The translations under genes were made by a program, and so were the position numbers. 64,000 bases of DNA from Ailanthus altissimus (Eukaryota > Streptophyta > Magnoliopsida > Sapindales > Simaroubaceae), in assembly GCA_946807835.1 (NCBI GenBank), contig OX327686.1:9300001-9364000 (forward strand). The letters are read 5' to 3'. Below the pieces are notes generated by a model. It worked only from the letters and a program-made list of their open reading frames with translations, made no database searches and was not told where the DNA came from. Shown here piece by piece: positions 1-11,208 of this stretch; position 1 is the stretch's first letter; every line of letters starts with the position of its first letter.

Positions 1-440
1 GTAATATCCCTGTGGACCTTCGTTGGTTAATTGAAGCCAAGGTTTGGTTGTCTGGTGAGTTTGAAAATGGTATTATTTCTCATATGCCTGGTCTTGGAAG
101 AAGCTCTTATGCCAAAAGGCGGCGAACAAAAAGGTTACAAGTCTATCATAAATGTGCTCGATGGAATTGTAATCGGAGTTGTCGTTCTTTAGGATTCGTA
201 TCTAGAAATCGAGAAGACAAAATTCAGTTCATTAAGGATGGACTGAGTAAAGAGTCTTTGGATGATATCCTATTGACTCTTGAGACGCATCCCTGTGGGC
301 TCGTGCAACGTGAACTTCTCGATTTGTGGAATAAATTCAAAAATGAACATCAACAGTATAGTCTCGGGAATCTGACTCTAAAAGACCCTGTTTGCCAATT
401 TATAAGAAAATTGGATGGGAAGCCTATCCCCGACCCATAG
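1..440 (+). CDS. 3'-partial basic cysteine-rich ORF, cargo of the left gypsy element
   Basis: The frame is open to the left window edge, so the true start lies outside. It ends at TAG 438-440 and about 145 residues are visible. A very basic stretch (AKRRRTKR, about nt 111-137) is followed at once by a compact cysteine cluster (C-x4-C-x3-C, about nt 151-183) and then a charged segment containing DKIQFIKDG. This order (G-rich turn, Y-A-K-R-R-R, Cys cluster, then a V/I-x-F-I-x-x-G-like segment) recalls the small nucleic-acid-binding proteins of carla-like plant RNA viruses. That is recognition of a pattern, not a database match. The C-terminal part (HPCGLVQRELLDLWNKF) is not recognised. It lies 316 bases upstream of LOG on the same strand, inside the 3' part of a gypsy element. 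It could instead be an env-like or additional retroelement ORF, or a host gene fragment. Function is unknown; RNA or DNA binding is inferred from the basic and Cys content. Confidence 0.45.
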   Translation, partial: NIPVDLRWLIEAKVWLSGEFENGIISHMPGLGRSSYAKRRRTKRLQVYHKCARWNCNRSCRSLGFVSRNREDKIQFIKDGLSKESLDDILLTLETHPCGLVQRELLDLWNKFKNEHQQYSLGNLTLKDPVCQFIRKLDGKPIPDP

Positions 441-694
441 AGGGCGTTTAAGCCGTTACTGAACGTAAAACCAGAGGAAGATGTGAGCCACAATCACAAC
501 TACTTGTAAATACATGTGTTTTAATTTCAAACTTTATTTTATGAATAGTAGGGCTACTCATGTAGATGTCTTAAATTCAAATCTTGTTGTTCAATAATGC
601 ATGTGGGTCATTATGTTTAAATTTTTGTGTTTTATTTTTAACTCTCTTTTGACAAACTATCGGGTTACCATAATCATTGTTATCATTTGGCACT

Positions 695-705
695 CTATAA
701 ATATA
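695..705 (+). promoter_or_regulatory. TATA box upstream of LOG
   Basis: CTATAAATATA lies about 50 bases before the LOG ATG. A start near 725-735 would leave a leader of about 25-30 bases. It argues against the longer in-frame reading beginning at 687, because that would put the TATA box inside the coding sequence. Confidence 0.6.
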
Positions 706-755
706 GCACCCCAGTTTCTTCATTTTCATATATTGAGATAAAGGTGAGTGTAGAT

Positions 756-1403
756 ATGGAGGAAACCCAAGTTCGACAATTTCGAAATATATGTGTATTT
801 TGTGGATCTAGTCCTAGGGAAAGTAAAGTGTTCGTAGAAGCAGCAAACAATCTAGGAAAAACATTAGCTGCAAGAAAAATTCATTTGATTTATGGAGGAG
901 GTAGCCTTGGGCTAATAGGGTGTGTGTCAACAGTTGCACATTTAGGAGGAAGTCAAGTTTTAGGTATTATTCCTACAGCTTTGGCCGTGGGAAACCTGAC
1001 CGGGAAAACAATAGGGGAAGAATTACGAGTCTCATCCATGCATGAACGTATAGCCAGAATGCTTTGCAATGCAGACGCTTTTATTGCTTTACCAGGTGGT
1101 TTTGGTACCTTGGAAGAAATTTTTCAAATTGTCTTTTGGGCCCAACTGAATATCCACCGAAAACCCATAGGTTTGTTGAATGTTAATAACTATTTTGATT
1201 GCTTACTTTGTTTTCTTGATCAAGCTGTGGAACAGAATTTTATTTCACATTCAGCGCGACAGATCCTGGTTTCTGCTACTGAGGCGGATGAATTGATTAA
1301 CAAATTACAGGCAGTTACCTACGAACCTGACCCAGTAATAACTCGGATCGATTGGTCAGTGGGCCTTAACAAGCGAAAATTGGATCTGACACTCCGTTTG
1401 TAA
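756..1403 (+). CDS. LOG: Cytokinin riboside 5'-monophosphate phosphoribohydrolase (LOG family), intronless
   Basis: A 215-residue protein, the usual length for plant LOG enzymes. These release active cytokinin bases from cytokinin nucleotides by removing ribose 5'-monophosphate, acting in the cytosol. Family signatures are present: YGGGSLGLIG (residues 46-55), M-H-E-R (95-98, the phosphate/ribose-contacting Arg kept), PGGFGTLEE (113-121, catalytic-site Glu kept) and WAQLNIHRKPIGLLN. The M-H-x-R-K-A stretch typical of plant LOGs reads M-H-E-R-I-A here, losing the usual Lys. The ATG at 756 (MEETQ) is chosen because a TATA box precedes it and the length fits. Plant LOG genes normally have several introns; this copy has none, so it is a retrocopy or was captured through RNA. 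There is no stop or frameshift. The next recognisable sequence downstream is the 3' non-coding region of an Athila/Tat-like retroelement, which suggests element-borne cargo. Whether it is active is not shown. Confidence 0.9.
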   Translation: MEETQVRQFRNICVFCGSSPRESKVFVEAANNLGKTLAARKIHLIYGGGSLGLIGCVSTVAHLGGSQVLGIIPTALAVGNLTGKTIGEELRVSSMHERIARMLCNADAFIALPGGFGTLEEIFQIVFWAQLNIHRKPIGLLNVNNYFDCLLCFLDQAVEQNFISHSARQILVSATEADELINKLQAVTYEPDPVITRIDWSVGLNKRKLDLTLRL

Positions 1404-2765
1404 ATTTTTCTTTTTATTTATTTATTTATCAGTACCATCATTTTAGTTTATATTTGCTTAAGTGTTTCTCAGGTTTGTTTCTTTCAAATAACTGGCGTTT
1501 CAGGTAATGTCTTCTATACTTTATCTCTTTCTATTTAAACATTGAGGACAATGTTTCATCTGGTTTGGGGGGAAGATAGTAGACATACGTTGCATTTTGC
1601 AAAAAAAAAAAATTGTGGTCCGACATTTGATTAAAATGGCAGAGTAAAGAGTTCATTCTTGAACTCTTGAGACGCATTCTAGGTCAAATTAGAATGGCAG
1701 AGTAAGGAGTTTTAGTACTAACTTTTGAAATGCATTTTAACTAACTTTTTGTTATTTTGTTTTATATTTCATGAATTGTCGTTTACTGCTTGTAGTCTTG
1801 GTAATTCTTGTATAAAGGAATTTGCTTTTCTGCCTAAGTATGATTTCAGAATTGTTTAGGTTGAGTCACTGTTTCTATCTAGGTTACTAAAGAATGACTT
1901 TCAAAATATTTTTGAGCACAATACTAAGCCTTGTGGTAAGATGGATGATTCAATTTATATAGCCAAGAGAATTCCCATGTTTAAGTATATATTTTTCTAA
2001 TCTCACATATCTTTTGTGAGTAAGTGGAAAGGTTGAGAAAACAGCTTATGAACTTTCATTGATCCTTTGAATTGGTTAATTTTTGTTTAGAATGATATTT
2101 TTTGAATTAAGGGATAAGTTGGTTACATTTGTGCATAATATAATTTAGTGAGAAACCTTTGTAATGCTTCCTTGTATTCTTCAAAAAAAAAAAAAAAAAA
2201 CACAAAAGTACCAAAAACAAGAAAAAAAAAGAAAAGAAAAAAAAAGAAGCAATTCAGTTTAATAAAGTCTTCATTCAATTTTAGAAGACAAATACCTTGT
2301 AAAACAGTTTTCTCACCAAGTTATAATTGTATTATTCTCACAAGCCAATTAAAGTTCTAAAGTTGGCGTATGATATGAATAATTAATTTTTAAACAAATA
2401 ATTTTCCTATCTTCGGATCAATGTTAGTTTATATGTCTGTCCTTAAAATTGACTTTTTCTTGAGTGTTTAACTGTTTTCCAACTCCATAAGAGAAGTCCT
2501 AACCTTTTAAACAGTCATACACCTGTGAGGATATGGAGTTGAGGCTTTTACTTGGAGAAATTCTCAAGGCTATATCTATTGTGGTTTGTGGTTAGATGGT
2601 TATGGCTTAGTTCACACACACACAAATTATGGAAGTTGTAATTGAAAAAACCATGATAGCAACAGTGATCTCGAACTGACGTTTTGATTGAAGTGCTTAG
2701 GTAGTTTTGCATATTCTATTTACGCTTGAATTGCTAGAGACTAGCAATAAGCTGGTTGGGGGCTG
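1404..2765 (+). mobile_element. 3' internal non-coding region of the left Athila/Tat-like element
   Basis: No credible gene. It holds ACATTGAGGACAATGT (1539-1554) followed by TGGTTTGGGGGGAAG (1561-1575), an arrangement seen upstream of the 3' LTR in Athila/Tat-type gypsy elements and also in the Gag-only element at 16.5 kb. Other content is a short imperfect tandem duplication around AATGGCAGAGTAA (near 1636 and 1691), a purine-rich A-tract (about 2183-2252), and a polypurine-tract-like TTGGGGGC just before the LTR. Confidence 0.55.
2754..2765 (+). other. Polypurine tract before the 3' LTR
   Basis: GGTTGGGGGCTG immediately precedes the TGATGAACAC sequence taken as the LTR start, the expected place for plus-strand priming. 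The exact LTR start (TG at 2764 or 2766) is uncertain because the 5' LTR is outside the window. Confidence 0.45.
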
Positions 2766-4319
2766 TGATGAACACATGAAAATGCATGTTGTTAAGAGAT
2801 TCAATCACCATTTAATGTCACTAATTTTAGTGTTTTCTGTATTTTTAGCTTGAAATAAAGTGTTCTCCTTAAATTGTGATTAATGAATGTTATTTGGACA
2901 GGTTTAGGTAAACTGGACATAACTCTCAATGTAGAAATCGAAATGAAGAAATTCTTGAACCTGGTGCAACATGACTCAATCTTACACAAATTTGAAGAAT
3001 AGTGGAAAAGCCAAATCCAACATGTTATGGGCCAAAAATTGAGATACAACAGAATCGGACTACAACTCTTACCCAGCTTGACCCAATTCACGTATTTGGA
3101 CCGTATCTCACAAAATACGTACTCAATTGGTATAATTCTTGAAGCTGTGAATTTTTGACTTTACTATCAACAACTCGTATGTTTATGGTAAAGTCCAAAT
3201 CAGCCGTTATCATGGACCAAATCGCATTGCAAGTGGGTAAAATGGTTGTTGGCCGAATTCTGATGTATCTTTGGAATTTTGCTCATATCTCATTGGATAC
3301 TCATCCAATTTGCATGAAATCAGTGCCTATGGAAAGAAGAGTCAAAATTCTACAACTGTCATGTCGGCTACAGAAGCTGAATTGATCATTTACATTATCA
3401 AAAATGTACTACAAGTGGATACACGAGTTATTGGCTTAAAACTATTGAAGATTGATGTCATCCATGACATATGTCCATTCATTGCCTATATAAGGAGACC
3501 CTTAGGACGTTTTTAATAGAGAATTCTCTCTTCTTTTATTCTCATTAACATGTATTGTAATTTAGGCTAGAGTTCCTAGCAAGGCTAAGAGATGAACTTT
3601 TATGTGTAATAAATCTACTTCCATGCTTTGATTCGGTGTCAAGAGCTATAAATGTTGTAAGTTTGGTTTTGATTAAACTCTTATCTATTTTATTTTCTAT
3701 AATCCAGAAGTTATAATTCTCATGTCTCATATATGTTCAGTCATGCTTTTCTTATGTGATTCATGTTGATTTATAATTGTTACTGGTTATATTGTTTTAT
3801 ATGTTAATCTTTTACTGCAGTATTGTCAATTTGATATATTGTCGATCTTGGATAACATGTAAGGGCAATAAATGTTTGATATTCAAGTTAATCTTTTACT
3901 GCAATATTGTCAAAATGATATATTTTCGATCTTAAATAACTTGTATAAATAACATGATGTGTGTTAATGCTTGCAAAGAGTTTAACTAAATCAAATACAT
4001 GTGTTATCAAATGTGCTATATATTACATACCTTCCGATTGATTGTTTGGGATGTGAAACTTTCAGTTGAGTTATAAATATCGAATCAAAGTATAGAGTAG
4101 ATTTATAAAGTATAATTGTGATTCTCAAAGCCTTGCTTAAATCATCATAAGACATTTTCCTCAATTCATAGACAATTCTATCTCATCCGTTTAAATCAAT
4201 TAACCATTTGCTACTGCTTTAATATTTTACTTCACTAACCTATTTTGCCAAGAGCTTCCTCGTGGGATCGACACCTCAATCTATACTGCGATAGCCGCGT
4301 TATATTTTGAGCGTAAACA
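2766..4319 (+). mobile_element. 3' LTR of the left gypsy (Athila/Tat-like) element
   Basis: About 1.55 kb beginning TGATGAACAC after a polypurine tract and ending GAGCGTAAACA. A TATA-like CTATATAAGG at 3486-3495 would be the U3 promoter. Near the 3' end, TGGGATCGACACC is the kind of phrase found at the ends of Athila/Tat LTRs. Sequence just right of 4319 continues as the leader of a copia element, so this element inserted into that leader. The 5' LTR and most of the internal region lie left of the window. ORFs inside (3155-3516) are chance readings. Confidence 0.55.
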
Positions 4320-4475
4320 AGTCCACTTCCTGCTATATAATTTAAAATAGTTTAAACTATCGTTATCCCGTTTGAGAGATTAGAGGGATTATGTAAAATA
4401 GTGGCAAGAAATTTTCAATTAAAAAATGTATAAATGTTATACCCATGATTTAAAATGTATTATTAGCGATTTAAT
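4320..4475 (+). mobile_element. Copia-1 leader fragment
   Basis: From about 4330 this matches the leader-to-gag region of the two other copia elements (about 25255-25400 and 41935-42075): TTTGAGAGATTAGAGGGATTA, TATACCCATGATTTAAAATG and GCGATTTAATAA are recognisable in all three. It marks the target into which the left gypsy element inserted. The match stops near 4475, where another insertion begins. Confidence 0.5.
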
Positions 4476-7190
4476 AATAATTTCCACCCTAGACCCAAAA
4501 GATTTAACACATGACATAACTTACATTCATTCAACAATGAGCACACATACAATCTTAAGGATTTCTAGTATATTCCTAAATTCTTGTTTACGGGTTGGTC
4601 TCATGTTTAAAATATAAACACAAATAATTATTGACAATATTTAAACATTCATTTCAATTATTCAAAATTATAACAATTGAATTATGATTGGGGCAATAGA
4701 AAACCGGAGATACGCAAAGCTTTCTCAGAAATTAACACTCTACTACGTCACCAGTGGCAACTTTGTTACCGGAAGCCCATAATATATTCATTGTAAATTC
4801 TTACTTAAAATCAACCCATGACCATACTTGGTGAAACTAAATCAAATACAGCCACACCTAATAAAATAACACATACGTATTTATTCAATATCTTAAACTA
4901 CGTATCCACAAATAAAACACTTAGCAATTTAGCAACTTAGGGAACCCAAAGAACAGCAGAAGCCTTGCCAAATCCGCTAAGCACACATGTACCTTGTTTA
5001 CCTGAAATCACCATAAACTATAATGAGTATAAAACTCGGTAAGCATCCTAATTTTTCATATATCAAATACAAATACATAAATGTACACAATGCATGTGTA
5101 TGATATGGTGTGATAAATCAAAATCATAATCTTATCAAATCACATGTCAGATAAGCGCTTACACATTCTTTCAAAATATATAACAGAAATATCATCACTC
5201 AACTACTACTTAGTAGGACTTTCATATTACATATCACATAATGAGCTAAATGTCACTCATCGATGACATACCGTATGAGAGGAATAGTACAAGTGAAGTT
5301 TAAGTTACACATATATAATGCTCAAGCCCAAAGTTAAGAGACAAACCCTAACCCTGATCATCGGTGAGTCCTCTCACATGCACCAATACGCCACCACACG
5401 AATGTGATGACTCACTCTTCCTTTAGGTACTAATAGGATCCTCCCTACATATGGAACACATAACATATACCAATCCCGAAGGAAAGGTTACACATAAAAG
5501 CTCCACAAATCACATAAGGAGCCTACTAAGTAAACAGTGAGTTCAAGTATCCTTAAAACACAAAACGTATCTCATGGACATTTTCCACTTCAAAAGCTTT
5601 CTTTGTTAAACACATTTCATTTTGAAAGCTCACTTTCAAAAACACATATATGTCATGTATCTCTATGCTCACATTCATAAACACATGTCTTTCACATTTC
5701 ATATCAAAATATATTTTGACATAGCATAAACATATTCCTAAGCACATTTATAAAATCATACATACCGATTACTATGTTTATTGTGATTTCAGTAAAAGTC
5801 TAGTATACTTATCTCTTAGCACTTTCTGCTACAAGGCTTAAATCTCCTTAACCTATTAATGGAGATTAATCCTTTCATGAGCCTCAACATTCACACAAAA
5901 TACTTTAAATAGTTTATAAAATTACACATATTGCACTTATCACATCGAAATGGTCTAATTACTTGATTTTTCAAAACCTGTCATTTTGACTACGTACAGT
6001 TAACAAAATTTTCTTATACATCAAATGATGTCCAATTACTCCAAAATCAGAATATATCATTCTTGACTCATATATCCTTCTTATATATGAATATTATATC
6101 ATAATTCCTACACAATCCATTCCATAAATACCATCAAATCCAAACTATTAACCTGACAGGATTAAGATATTTACTGAACAGTATTCAATCTCCTAATTTT
6201 ATAAACTCATATACTAACTAAAAAATTATAAAACTACCATAGAATTACTTTTAACATATATCGCAATTCAAGATAAATATTGTACTTCAAAATCACTGCC
6301 AAAAGTATTTTAGAACTATTTAATTCTATAGATTTTAAAATCTGTTAATCAAATACTGCAATGAGCTGACACTCTTTAAAAACTCATAAAACTTTAATCA
6401 CATTGATATAAATTCTCATTTCTGAGTATATCATATTAGACATATAAACTTATCATATTCCATAAATGTGTAATTTTTGAAGATCATTCTACAAATAAAA
6501 AATTGTTTGCCTCTGTATCATACTGTTAACACGAAAACTTTCTAGAATTTCTGAGTCATTTTGGTAAATTCACTACAAATTCAATTTCTGAAATTTTTAA
6601 TCTATTCAAAGTTGTAAATGATTCTAAATATGTCTAATTTCATATACTCAAAATTTAAAACCAGAATCGAAGCACAACAATTTATAAAATTCCTAGATCA
6701 AGAGACTATCAAGTAGAAATTCTGTAATTCATCATGATTTATCAAGCTATCTACATAGATCATCATCAATTCTCACAATATCTTACAAAATACACATCAA
6801 ATACTCAATTGTACATATTTTCAAAAATCAAAACTTAAAGAAAGTAACTAATTTAACACCAAGAAACTAAGAAATGGTTATAATATACCTCTTAAAGCTT
6901 AAATTCCAACTTTCTTCTTCTTTTTCTTCTTCTTCTTCTCTTTCTCTCCCCTTGCTTTCTCTCTTTTCTCACTCTAAAAGAGGTAGCTCTATCAAAATAA
7001 ATGAATTAGGATTTCAAAAATGTATTTTTATACTAAGAGACTAATTTTTAGTAATTACGAATTTGCCCTCAAAACTTTAAAAGTATTACAATTTAGTCCC
7101 TAAAATAAATCTAAAGTCTTGCAAATAAACCTAATACTAATAGTATGTCCTTAATCTATATAAATAATACTAATAACAATACATAAATTA
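4476..7190 (-). mobile_element. Probable chromovirus-type gypsy solo LTR or fragment
   Basis: This 2.7-kb block interrupts Copia-1 between leader and gag. Read on the minus strand it resembles a chromovirus LTR. A segment complementary to 7045-7110 carries phrases such as TTTAGGGACTAAATTG. A TATA-like AGTATAAAAATAC lies near 7025-7037, followed by a purine-rich GAAGAAGAAGAAG leader (6900-6960). Further along comes the GAGTTTTATACTCATTAT and GGTAAACAAGGTACATG type of sequence. No coding sequence was found. Terminal bases and target duplication could not be fixed by eye, so the boundaries are approximate. Confidence 0.4.
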
Positions 7191-7272
7191 AGTATCATCC
7201 ACATACAAATAAAATATGAAGATTATATATATATTTATTCTTTTCGGTGTTAGATAAGAGGATACTACAATA

Positions 7273-10200
7273 ATGACATCTTCAAATCCCTTGGTGCGTA
7301 TACTGGATGCACACCAACTCAAAGGTATCGAGAATTTCTCTGACTGGTACATGAATCTCAGAATTATTCTGGATTCAGAAAGACTGGATATGTTATTAAC
7401 CAAAAGATGCCCATAGGTGTTTCTAAGAATGCCACCGAGGAAGAAAATGTGACATGATAGAAATGGTTGGATGATAATTTAAAAGTTAAATCGTACATCC
7501 TCACCTCAATGTCCACTGAGCTGCAGATGGAGCATATCTGCATGGACAATGCTAGCAGCATTATGCTCCATCTCAGGGAGCTATTTGGTGACCGACCCCA
7601 AATTGATAATTATAGGATCACCAAAGCACTGTTGCAGGCGAAGCTCCCTGAGGGCAGTCCAGTGAGTCCTCATGTTCTCAAAATGATAGGATTAATCGAG
7701 AGGCTTCAGTCTATGGACATCTCTTTGAGTAATAACCTGAGGAACAGTTTGATTCTCCAGTCGCTACCTGGGTCATTTGTACAGTTCATCATGAACTTCA
7801 ATATGCAAGAAATGACCCCTACTTATGCTGAAGATAGCGGATGAGAACATGCATAAAGGAGACTCGGCCCTCCTTATTCATGGTGCTTCATCTTTGACCC
7901 GAAGGGCTTCTAGGAAGTTCAAAGAGAAGAAGAAAAGAAAGGTGAGGCACATACCCAAGATGGGTCCTCAACAGCGAAAGATATCCAAACCACTGGAGAA
8001 ACCAAAAGTAAAAGGCAAGTACTTTCATTGCAGTGATAATGGGCACTGGAAACGCAACTGCCTCAAATACCTTACCATCGTGAAAAAGACTCCCTCAGGT
8101 ATTATCTTTCCCATTATTGACATTTCTTTAGCATTTGATGCTAGTATTGGCTAGGTATTAGATACCACAAGTCCTTCTCATATATGCAATATGTTGTAAG
8201 GTTTGAAGGAAGTTAGATTGCTATAGCCGAGAGAGGTACAGCTTCAGTAGAAAATGGTGATCTCCTACGGGTCGAGGCTGTAGGACATTATGATTTAATT
8301 TTCCCTTGTAATAAAATTGTTGTACTTCATAACTGGTATTTTGTGCCTGCTATGATCAGACAGATTATCTCTCTTCCTATACTTGACAGTGAAAGGTATC
8401 ATATGTATATTAAGAACCATTCTTTATATTTATGTGATATGTTTGATATTTTATTAACTGAGTGTCAATTAATTAATGGGCATTATATTTTGGATACAAC
8501 AAAAAATTTCATGAATGTACAAGATAGCACTAGTAATAGTGCACAAGCTTTAAATGATACTGAATTGTGACACATGAGATTGGGTCATATAGGTGTGAGA
8601 CGCCTAACCAGTCTGGTTAAGGATGGTCAAATACCTAATCTGATCATAGAACCTTACCTAGTTTGTGAATCTTGTATTCAAGGAAAAATGACTAAATCTT
8701 CATTCACTTGTGTTGGACATCGTGGCACTGATTTATTGGAACTAATATATAGTGTTGTATGCGGTCCGATGAATCACATTGCAATTGGTGGATTTCGATA
8801 CTTTGTTACCTGTATCTATGATTTTTCACAATACGAGTATGTGTTTCTTATGAAACATAAGTCAGAAAGCTTTGAAAAGTTCAAAGAGTTCAGACTTAAG
8901 GTAGAGAAACAAACTGGGATGTATGTCAAATGCCTTCGATCAGATTGAAGCGATGAGTACATGAGCAGTAAATTCTCTGATTATTTAAAAAAGAATGGGA
9001 TTCTATCTTAGCATAGTCCTTCAGGTACTTCGCAACAAAATGGTGTATCAGAGTAGAAGAATCAAACTTTATTGGATATAGTCCGATCGATGATGAGCTT
9101 CACCGATCTACCTGAATATCTTTGGGGTTATACTCTGGAAACTACTACTTATATATTGAACAAAGTTCCATTTAAAACTGTTCCAACCACTCCACATGTG
9201 ATGTTGAATAGAAAGAAACCAAGTCTTAAATATTTTAAGACTTAGGACTGTCCTACTTACGTAAAAGTTATGCAACAGGATAAACTTGTACCTAAGAGGT
9301 ACAAGTATCAGTTTGTTGGGTATCCCAAGAATTCAATGGGATACCAATTTTATAATCTCGATGAACGAAATGTGTTTGTTTCTCGATATGCCACTTTTCT
9401 TGAGAAAGAGTTTCTCATGGATTGTGGAGGTTGTAGAAAGATTGTGCTTTATGAAGTCAATCAAAGCGAACATGAAATTAAGATGGAACCTCAAAATTAA
9501 TCGAGCGGTATACCTTTAACACACCCTCCACGTAGGTCTCAAATGATATCCAGGCCACCTACTAGGTATGGTTAGATGCTTGAAGGTGCACTGGGAGTTT
9601 TCTTAATGGAAGAAAATAATCTTTTAACCTATAAGGATGCAATGTTAGACATCAACTCGAGAAAGTGGTAAGAAGCAATGAAATCTGAAATTGACTCAAT
9701 TCAGCACAATCAAGTCTAAGACTTGGTTGAGCTTTCTGAAAGAATAGTTTATATTGGTTGTAAATGGATTTACAAGCGGAAGCGTAAGCCCGATAGAAAG
9801 GTAGAGACCTTCAAAGCCCGACTAGTAGTAAAATGTTATTCTTAATGATCTGGGATCAATTATGAGGAAACCTTTGCACTAGTAGCGATGTTGAAGTCAA
9901 TATGAATTTTATTGGCTATTGATGCATATTTTGACAATAAGATATGGCAGATGGATGTAAAGACGTCATTCCTAAATAGATATCTCGAGGAAGAGATATA
10001 TATGGAATAGCCTAAAGGTTTTACATCCAGCCAATCCTTAGGTCTAGTGTTCAAACTGAAGAAGTCCATTTATGGGTTTAAGCAGGCTTCCCAGAGTTGG
10101 AATATTCGTTTTGATAAGGTAATCAAAGGATTTGGCTTCATAAAAAATGATGAGGAACCATGTGTGTATAAAAAGGTCAGTATGAGCATAGTTGTCTTCT

Positions 10201-11190
10201 TAATTCTCTACGTGGATAACATACTGCTCATTGGGAATGATATCGGTATGTTATAATTAGTCAAAAGTTATCTAAACAAAAACTTCTCCATGAAAGACTT
10301 GGGAGAGGCTTCCTATATACTAGGTATAAAGCTTTATAGAGATAGAGCTAGGAATGTGATAGGACTCTCACAATCATCATACATCGATAGTGTCCTTGAA
10401 AGGTACAATTTTACTAACTGTAAGATAGCTAATGTACCTTTCAGATATGGCATTCATCTTTCGAAGATAATGTCTCCTCAGACGGAAGACGAAAGAGTTA
10501 GAATGTCTAAGATGCCACATATATCAGCTGTAGGCAGCCTAATGTATACTATGATGTGCACAAAATCTGACATCAGTATGGCTATAAGTGTTATTAGCCG
10601 ATATCAATCTGATCCAGGTGACAGCCATAGGATGGCAGTCAAACATGTCCTTAAATACCTTAATGGTACAAAGGAAAAGTTTCTAATTTATAGAGAAAGT
10701 GATTTGCAAGTTAAGGGATACACAGATTCAGATATTCAGTCTGATCCAGATGATAGAAAGTCTACATTTAAATATGTATTTATCCTCAACGGTGCTGCAA
10801 TAAATTAGAAGAGCACCAAATAAGGTTCCACAACTGATTCAACAACTGAAGCAGAATATATTGCAACCTCTGAGGCAGCAAAGGAAGCAGTATGGATACA
10901 CAAGTTTATCGCCAAGCTTGGGATTGTCCCAGGCATAATAGATCCTATCCCTTTATTCTGTGACAACAATGGAGCTATTGTACAAGCAAAATAGCCAAGA
11001 ACGCACCAAAGTCTAAACATATGGAGAGAAAATACCACATAATTAGAGAAATCTTGGTTAGGGGATATGTAATAATTTATAGAGTTGACTCTATAAATTA
11101 TGTAGCAGACCCACTGACTAAGGCCTTAACTCCAAAGGTGTTTAAGAAACCCGTAGAGTTTATGGGTATAAGATACCACTATAAATAGCA
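7273..11190 (+). pseudogene. Copia-1 gag-pol, decayed Ty1/copia polyprotein
   Basis: Gag starts at ATG 7273 (LDAHQLKGIENFSDWYMNLRIIL) and is frameshifted near 7390. A zinc-knuckle remnant follows near 8020 with the first Cys changed to Tyr (Y-F-H-C-S-D-N-G-H-W-K-R-N-C). Next come the GAG-pre-integrase region (LGHIGVRRL, CESCIQGKMT, 8574-8720), an integrase core to about 9150, and reverse transcriptase. The latter has WKWIYKRK-like, MDVKTSFLN and KKSIYGFKQA motifs and a mutated active site YVDN (about 10210). RNase H (STTEAEYIA, near 10845) ends near 11150. The order gag-protease-integrase-RT-RNaseH defines Ty1/copia. Many stops are single transitions of CAG, CAA, TGG or CGA codons. Not functional. 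Confidence 0.85.
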
Positions 11191-11194
11191 CTAG

Positions 11195-11208
11195 AGTAAG
11201 TGGGAGTT
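11195..11208 (+). other. Copia-1 polypurine tract
   Basis: AGTAAGTGGGAGTT lies directly before the TGTTGGGATT of the 3' LTR. The same AAGTGGGAG precedes the LTR starts at 22250, 29999 and 45239. Confidence 0.6.

Noticed and set aside
687..755. A longer N-terminus for LOG
   Set aside because: It starts at TTG, would include the TATA box, and makes the protein longer than typical LOG enzymes.
3155..3516. Two overlapping ORFs with a STTVMSATEAEL phrase like copia RNase H
   Set aside because: The phrase is isolated, neighbouring residues do not fit RNase H, and the stretch lies within a gypsy LTR.
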